DNA of 17,760 nt from an uncultured Eubacterium sp. (lineage in GTDB: Bacteria > Bacillota > Clostridia > Peptostreptococcales > Anaerovoracaceae): assembly GCA_937966095.1 (NCBI GenBank), contig CALCKF010000003.1, positions 1 to 17,760 on the forward strand, read 5' to 3'. A model generated the notes under the pieces. It was not told where the DNA came from and made no database searches. It saw nothing but the letters and a program-made list of their open reading frames with translations. A program made the translations under genes and the position numbers. Below, piece after piece: positions 13,947 to 17,760 of this stretch; position 1 is the stretch's first letter; each line of letters starts with the position of its first letter.

Positions 13947-15153
13947 GCGGCAGCTGGATAACGAAAACACTTCCTTTCTGTTTTGCGGATTTTACTGATA
14001 TAGTCCCTCCCTGATCTTCCAATATTTTTCTGCTGAGATAAAGGCCTACCCCTGATCCTTCCTGATGTCTCACAGCCTCATTGCTCCCGCGAAAAAATCT
14101 GGAAAAGATCCTGTTTCTTTCCTCTCTCGGCACGCCTATACCCCGGTCCTCTATTTCTATCCTGACAAAGCTGAACAGTTTACTTACTCTTATTTTTATT
14201 ATATTTCCTGCGGGACTGTACTTTATACCGTTATCTATCACATTGGCTATGGCTTCCACAGTCCATCTCCTGTCCAGCTCAAGCATGATGTCATCAAATT
14301 CTTCAACTTCTATCTCCATATCTTTAGCAGATGCCTTGTGATATTCCATATTCACCGCATCTATCAGTAGCTCCCTAAGCATTACCTTCTGTCTGTCAAT
14401 AACTATCATTTTATTTTCGAGACGTGATATATTTATGAGAGCTTCCGACAATGTCTCCAGTCTGTTCATCTGTGTTATGCTCCTGTCAAGAAACTCCATC
14501 TTTTCCTCATTCCCCTCCGCTTCAGCACACATGTCAAGGCATACCTTCATAGCACTTACCGGAGTCTTCAGCTGATGAGATATATCTGTAACCATTACTT
14601 TTGTATTGTTCTGTTCTTCTTCCAGCCTCTCTGTCTTCAGCTTGAGGCTTTGGGCCAGTTTTGTCAGATAGTCGGCAAAACGTGGATCCTGCAGTTTCTC
14701 CATCAGATCGTCATCTTCAGCAAAATCATAATTCCCCGAAAGACAGCTGTCCAGCATATAAAGCACGGTCTCCTCCTGTTTCTCATGCTTTTTAACCATA
14801 TACAGCACGATATATGCCGCAAATCCTATGAAAGTAAGAAATATCAATAAAAGAGATCCTGAATATAAATACAGAAATGTTTTATACTCATTTTTTACAG
14901 GCATATCATAATCGTATCCGTATCCGGCCATTATGTCAGCCCCTTTATCCTCATCAATGCGGTCATTGTCCAATACAGCTTTGACAAAAGTCTGTTCAGA
15001 AGAGGGATATCGAGTTATAACTGCCCCCGCAATATTCTGTACGCGCTTTATTTCCTGCTTATCCGCATGGTATATGGCATACCATCCCATCATCCCCGCT
15101 GCAGTAACGGCTGCCAATACCAGGAATGTAAATATCAGTATCCTGCTTTTCAA
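13942..15153 (-). CDS. Membrane sensor histidine kinase
   Basis: Sensor kinase of 403 aa. Topology: transmembrane helix about 4-26, an external loop of about 65 residues (27-93), second helix 94-119, then a linker with a coiled-coil-like stretch (165-185). The H-box TDISHQLKTPVSAM holds H193. The catalytic domain has N308 in the N-box, DRGIG (336-340), a conserved FSRFFRG segment and GSGVG (366-370). Unlike the kinase at 4638 it has a real extracytoplasmic sensor loop, so it should detect its stimulus directly. The start codon is TTG 15153, overlapping the regulator stop in TTGA; translation is probably coupled because no strong ribosome site is visible. Its ligand is not identifiable. Confidence 0.92.
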   Translation of the reverse strand: MKSRILIFTFLVLAAVTAAGMMGWYAIYHADKQEIKRVQNIAGAVITRYPSSEQTFVKAVLDNDRIDEDKGADIMAGYGYDYDMPVKNEYKTFLYLYSGSLLLIFLTFIGFAAYIVLYMVKKHEKQEETVLYMLDSCLSGNYDFAEDDDLMEKLQDPRFADYLTKLAQSLKLKTERLEEEQNNTKVMVTDISHQLKTPVSAMKVCLDMCAEAEGNEEKMEFLDRSITQMNRLETLSEALINISRLENKMIVIDRQKVMLRELLIDAVNMEYHKASAKDMEIEVEEFDDIMLELDRRWTVEAIANVIDNGIKYSPAGNIIKIRVSKLFSFVRIEIEDRGIGVPREERNRIFSRFFRGSNEAVRHQEGSGVGLYLSRKILEDQGGTISVKSAKQKGSVFVIQLPL

Positions 15154-15878
15154 TTCTTTTCACACTCTCTTTCCCATACATATCCCAGCCCGCGTATATT
15201 TTTAATCACTGCCGGTGAAGAAGGATCATCTTCTATCTTTTCACGGAGTCTCCTTATATTGACCGCTATCGTATTATCATCTATGAAATTTCCGTCAACA
15301 TCCCATATGGCTTCAAGAAGCTGTGATTTGGACAATACTTTCATGGGATTTTCCATAAAATATAGCAGGATTTTCTGCTCTGTTGCAGTAAGATTAAGAC
15401 ATTTTCCCCTTTTTTCAGCTCTGTTTTTATCTACATACATGACAACATCGCCCGACCGGATCAGCATCTCCGCCTTATCTTTATATGACGTCTCTCCATA
15501 TCTGCTCATCATTGCCCTGACCTTTGAAATCAGTACTGCAAGGGAGAATGGTTTAGTCACATAGTCATCACATCCTGCTTCATACCCGTTGATCATATCC
15601 GTTTCACTATCCAAGGCTGTAAGAAACAGGAACAGAGACATATCTCCGGATTTTTCTGATTTTTCCCTGCGTCTGACTTTTTCACAAAACTCAAGTCCGC
15701 TGCCGTCAGGCAGACCTATATCGCATATTATCAGGGATACCGCATCCGCATCATATATATCCCAGGCTTCTCTGACACTCCCTGCTGTATACACACAGTA
15801 ACCCTCCTTTGACAGTTTAAGGCTAACTGCCCTCCTCAGGCTCATGTCATCTTCAACCAATAAAATCCCACCGCTCAT
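15150..15878 (-). CDS. OmpR-family response regulator
   Basis: Transcription factor of 242 aa. The receiver domain has ED10-D11 in LLVEDD, phospho-acceptor D53 in ICDIGLPDGSG, T87 and K109 in VTKPF. The C-terminal winged helix (about 145-240) has the LTATEQKILLYF and NIRGLGYVW signatures. The frame is open to a Met at 15914, but I start at ATG 15878, where GGAGG sits 6 nt upstream and the receiver begins as usual (MSGGILLVEDD). The stop overlaps the kinase start by 4 nt. It has a clear promoter (TTGCTA-17-TATAAT) and probably activates the ABC operon through the TGTAAG repeats at 13907-13946. Confidence 0.93.
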   Translation of the reverse strand: MSGGILLVEDDMSLRRAVSLKLSKEGYCVYTAGSVREAWDIYDADAVSLIICDIGLPDGSGLEFCEKVRRREKSEKSGDMSLFLFLTALDSETDMINGYEAGCDDYVTKPFSLAVLISKVRAMMSRYGETSYKDKAEMLIRSGDVVMYVDKNRAEKRGKCLNLTATEQKILLYFMENPMKVLSKSQLLEAIWDVDGNFIDDNTIAVNIRRLREKIEDDPSSPAVIKNIRGLGYVWERECEKN

Positions 15879-15896
15879 ATCATACCTCCGTTTAAA

Positions 15897-15925
15897 ATTA
15901 TATCCAAACATCAATGAAATAGCAA
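15897..15925 (-). promoter_or_regulatory. Sigma-A promoter of the second response regulator-kinase pair
   Basis: On the minus strand TTGCTA (15925-15920) and a perfect TATAAT (15902-15897) are 17 nt apart, 19 nt upstream of the ATG at 15878. The predicted leader is only about 10-12 nt, just enough for the GGAGG site. The -35 touches the last base of the clpB terminator stem. Confidence 0.7.
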
Positions 15926-15958
15926 ACGGGCACTTTCATTTTATTGAAAGTGCCCGTT
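15925..15958 (-). terminator. clpB terminator hairpin
   Basis: A perfect 14-bp stem pairs AACGGGCACTTTCA (15925-15938) with TGAAAGTGCCCGTT (15945-15958) around a 6-nt loop, 33 nt past the clpB stop. On the minus strand the tail (TTTGCTATTT, counting the end of the stem) is only moderately U-rich, so termination may be incomplete and leave some read-through into the regulator gene. Confidence 0.8.
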
Positions 15959-15991
15959 CCGGCTGCTATATATATTTTATCTGAAGATCTG

Positions 15992-17760
15992 TTATTCTGC
16001 GGTAAATGTAAGTTTTTCTCCGTCGCTGTCTATCGTAACCTTGTCGCCGTCTTTTACCGTCCCTTTTATCAGCTCTCCTGCCAGCTCCGTTTCCACGTTT
16101 CTCTGCAGGAACCTCTTCACAGGTCTTGCTCCGTAAGCAGGATCATAACTTTCATCAGCTATGAATCTCTTTGCTTTATCCGTAAGACTTAACGTTATGT
16201 TTCTCTCCTCAAGACGCTTTTCTATATCTTTCATGGAAAGCTCTATGATCTTGACTATCTGATCTTCTGTAAGAGGTGAGAATACTACTATCTCATCTAT
16301 CCTGTTAAGGAATTCCGGCCTGAAATACTTCTTTGTCTCATCTTCCACTTTCTGTTTCACTGCTTCATCTACAGTACCGTCTTCTCTTATCCCATCTATC
16401 AGATACGTGCTTCCTATATTGGAAGTCATGATCACTATGGTGTTTTTAAAATCTACAGTTCTGCCCTGGTTGTCAGTCAGCCGTCCGTCATCAAGAAGCT
16501 GGAGCAATATATTGAAGACATCCGGATGTGCTTTTTCGATCTCATCAAAGAGTATTACGCTATACGGTTTTCTCCTTACCGCTTCCGTAAGCTGTCCTCC
16601 CTCATCGTATCCGACATATCCCGGAGGCGCTCCGACAAGTCTTGATACCGAATGCTTCTCCATATACTCTGACATATCGATACGTATCATATTCTTTTCG
16701 GAATCGAACAGAGCTTCCGAAAGAGCCTTTGCCAATTCCGTCTTGCCCACGCCGGTAGGTCCCAGGAATATGAATGATCCTATCGGTCTCTTTTCATCCT
16801 TCAGTCCTGCTCTGGCTCTCAGCACGGCTTCGGCAACAGCCTTTACTCCTTCTTCCTGTCCTATCACTCTCTTATGAAGTATTTCAGGCAGTTTGAGCAG
16901 TTTTTCTCTCTCGCTCTCCACCAGTTTGCTGACCGGTATGCCCGTCCATCCTGATATAACTTCAGCTATTTCTTCTTCCGTTACTTCTTCTTTAAGAAGC
17001 CTTGCTCCCTGAGCCTCGTCTGCCTTTTCCTTTTCTATTTCAAGTTTCTTTTCAAGCTCCGGCAAAGTCCCGTATTTCAGCTGAGCCAGCTTTTCAAGGT
17101 CATAATTTCTTTCAGCCTCTTCCATTTCATGTTTCACATCTTCGATCTGCTGTTTTGTGGCCTTTGCCTCAGTAATGGCTTTCTTCTCACCTTCCCACTG
17201 AGCACGCATCGTATTGCTCTGATCTCTAAGCTGCGAAAGCTCCTTGTCCAGAGTCTCAAGTCTTGCCTTGGATGCCGGATCAGTCTCCTTTCCAAGAGCC
17301 TGCTTTTCTATCTCCAGCTGCATTATCTTTCTGGATATCTCATCAAGCTCAGCCGGCATACTGTCTATTTCCGTTCTGATCTTGGATGCAGCTTCATCCA
17401 TAAGGTCGATAGCCTTATCAGGGAGATACCTGTCACTTATATATCTGTCTGAAAGCGTTGCACATGCTATCAGAGCATTATCCGTGATCCTTACACCGTG
17501 ATGTATCTCGAACCGCTCTTTAAGTCCTCTCAGTATAGATATAGTATCCTCCACTGAAGGCTGATCTACCAGCACCTTCTGGAAACGACGCTCAAGAGCC
17601 GCATCTTTTTCAATATACTTTCTGTATTCATCCAAAGTTGTTGCTCCTATGCAATGGAGCTCTCCTCTTGCAAGTTTAGGCTTGAGAAGATTGCCTGCAT
17701 CCATAGCGCCTTCCGTCTTTCCGGCTCCCACGATATTATGGATCTCATCTATAAACAGTA
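15992..17760 (-). CDS. clpB: ATP-dependent disaggregase ClpB (5' part outside the window)
   Basis: Hsp100 AAA+ disaggregase that works with DnaK/DnaJ to rescue aggregated proteins. The window holds the last 588 residues or so; about 270 N-terminal residues (N-domain and the Walker A of the first ATPase) lie beyond 17760. The first visible residues are the NBD1 Walker B (LFIDEIHNIVGAGK), so the in-frame GTG at 17731 is internal, not a start. Then follow GATTLDEYRKYIEKDAALER, the long coiled-coil M-domain (roughly 120-245 from the edge), GWTGIPVSKL, and NBD2 with Walker A GPTGVGKT (coded near 16763-16740), the pore loop GYVGYDEGG and Walker B SVILFDEIEKAHPD. The M-domain separates it from ClpC and ClpE, which have shorter or none. 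A terminator lies 33 nt past the stop. Confidence 0.96.
   Translation of the reverse strand, partial: LFIDEIHNIVGAGKTEGAMDAGNLLKPKLARGELHCIGATTLDEYRKYIEKDAALERRFQKVLVDQPSVEDTISILRGLKERFEIHHGVRITDNALIACATLSDRYISDRYLPDKAIDLMDEAASKIRTEIDSMPAELDEISRKIMQLEIEKQALGKETDPASKARLETLDKELSQLRDQSNTMRAQWEGEKKAITEAKATKQQIEDVKHEMEEAERNYDLEKLAQLKYGTLPELEKKLEIEKEKADEAQGARLLKEEVTEEEIAEVISGWTGIPVSKLVESEREKLLKLPEILHKRVIGQEEGVKAVAEAVLRARAGLKDEKRPIGSFIFLGPTGVGKTELAKALSEALFDSEKNMIRIDMSEYMEKHSVSRLVGAPPGYVGYDEGGQLTEAVRRKPYSVILFDEIEKAHPDVFNILLQLLDDGRLTDNQGRTVDFKNTIVIMTSNIGSTYLIDGIREDGTVDEAVKQKVEDETKKYFRPEFLNRIDEIVVFSPLTEDQIVKIIELSMKDIEKRLEERNITLSLTDKAKRFIADESYDPAYGARPVKRFLQRNVETELAGELIKGTVKDGDKVTIDSDGEKLTFTAE

Noticed and set aside
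15067..15564. 165-aa plus-strand open frame opposite the second regulator and kinase
   Set aside because: It spans two confidently assigned minus-strand genes and is Ser/Ile-rich shadow coding with no domain.
16407..16877. 156-aa plus-strand open frame opposite clpB
   Set aside because: It is antisense to the NBD2 ATPase domain, where strong codon constraint commonly leaves long open frames on the other strand.
17729..17731. GTG at 17731 as a start of a short ClpB isoform
   Set aside because: The reading frame continues unbroken to the window edge through the NBD1 Walker B, so the codon is internal. The known internal ClpB start lies near the N-domain boundary, outside this window.
1..17760. 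CRISPR array, tRNA, insertion sequence or phage attachment site
   Set aside because: I looked for regularly spaced repeats of 25-40 nt, cloverleaf-like sequences ending in CCA, transposase motifs and long terminal inverted repeats, and saw none. The only phased repeats are the four hexamers at 13907-13946.

Overview
The window looks like chromosomal DNA of a low-to-moderate G+C Gram-positive anaerobe in class Clostridia (Lachnospiraceae or a nearby family). The reasons are the gene families (a BceRS-BceAB-type peptide-sensing module, a DUF5685 protein, a DUF815 ATPase), strong Shine-Dalgarno sites, U-tailed terminators and heavy use of AUA for isoleucine. Genus cannot be read from the sequence. 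There are 14 protein-coding genes, all intact except clpB, which is cut by the right edge. I see no tRNA, rRNA, CRISPR array, transposon or phage gene, and no gene-free stretch longer than about 150 bases.

Layout. 1-2650: a DUF815-type AAA+ ATPase gene runs tail to tail into a CCA-adding enzyme gene (cca), with only 6 nt between their stops. 2700-8640: a rightward block begins with an M20D amidohydrolase, whose stop lies 1 nt before a BceR-like response regulator; this overlaps a BceS-like intramembrane-sensing kinase. After a terminator/promoter region come a BceA-like ATPase and a BceB-like permease. 8640-10740: a compact rightward three-gene unit holds a DUF5685 protein, a J-domain protein ending in a cysteine string, and a small multipass membrane protein. 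A bidirectional terminator closes it. 10740-15925: a second sensor/transporter module runs leftward: response regulator, histidine kinase with an extracytoplasmic loop, MacB/LolD-type ATPase and a two-domain FtsX-like permease. Its ABC genes are preceded by four CTTACA direct repeats at 11-12-11 nt spacing, a typical OmpR-family operator. 15925-17760: clpB, leftward, with its own terminator.

How it fits together. Two independent cell-envelope stress modules, each a two-component system plus an FtsX-type ABC exporter, face each other across the DUF5685/J-protein/membrane-protein unit. The first probably detects an antimicrobial peptide or lipid II-cycle antibiotic through its own transporter, and carries an unusual passenger, an M20D hydrolase, in the regulator operon. 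The second resembles VanRS/PhoPR-type regulation of a MacB-like exporter.

The most novel part is the three-gene unit. The DUF5685 protein carries two aspartate-rich motifs (DDVRD and DAVDD) about 108 residues apart, resembling the diphosphate-binding motifs of head-to-head prenyl synthases. Its neighbour is a J-domain/TPR-like protein ending in a cysteine cluster that superficially recalls eukaryotic cysteine-string J-proteins. That link is inference and is flagged as such.
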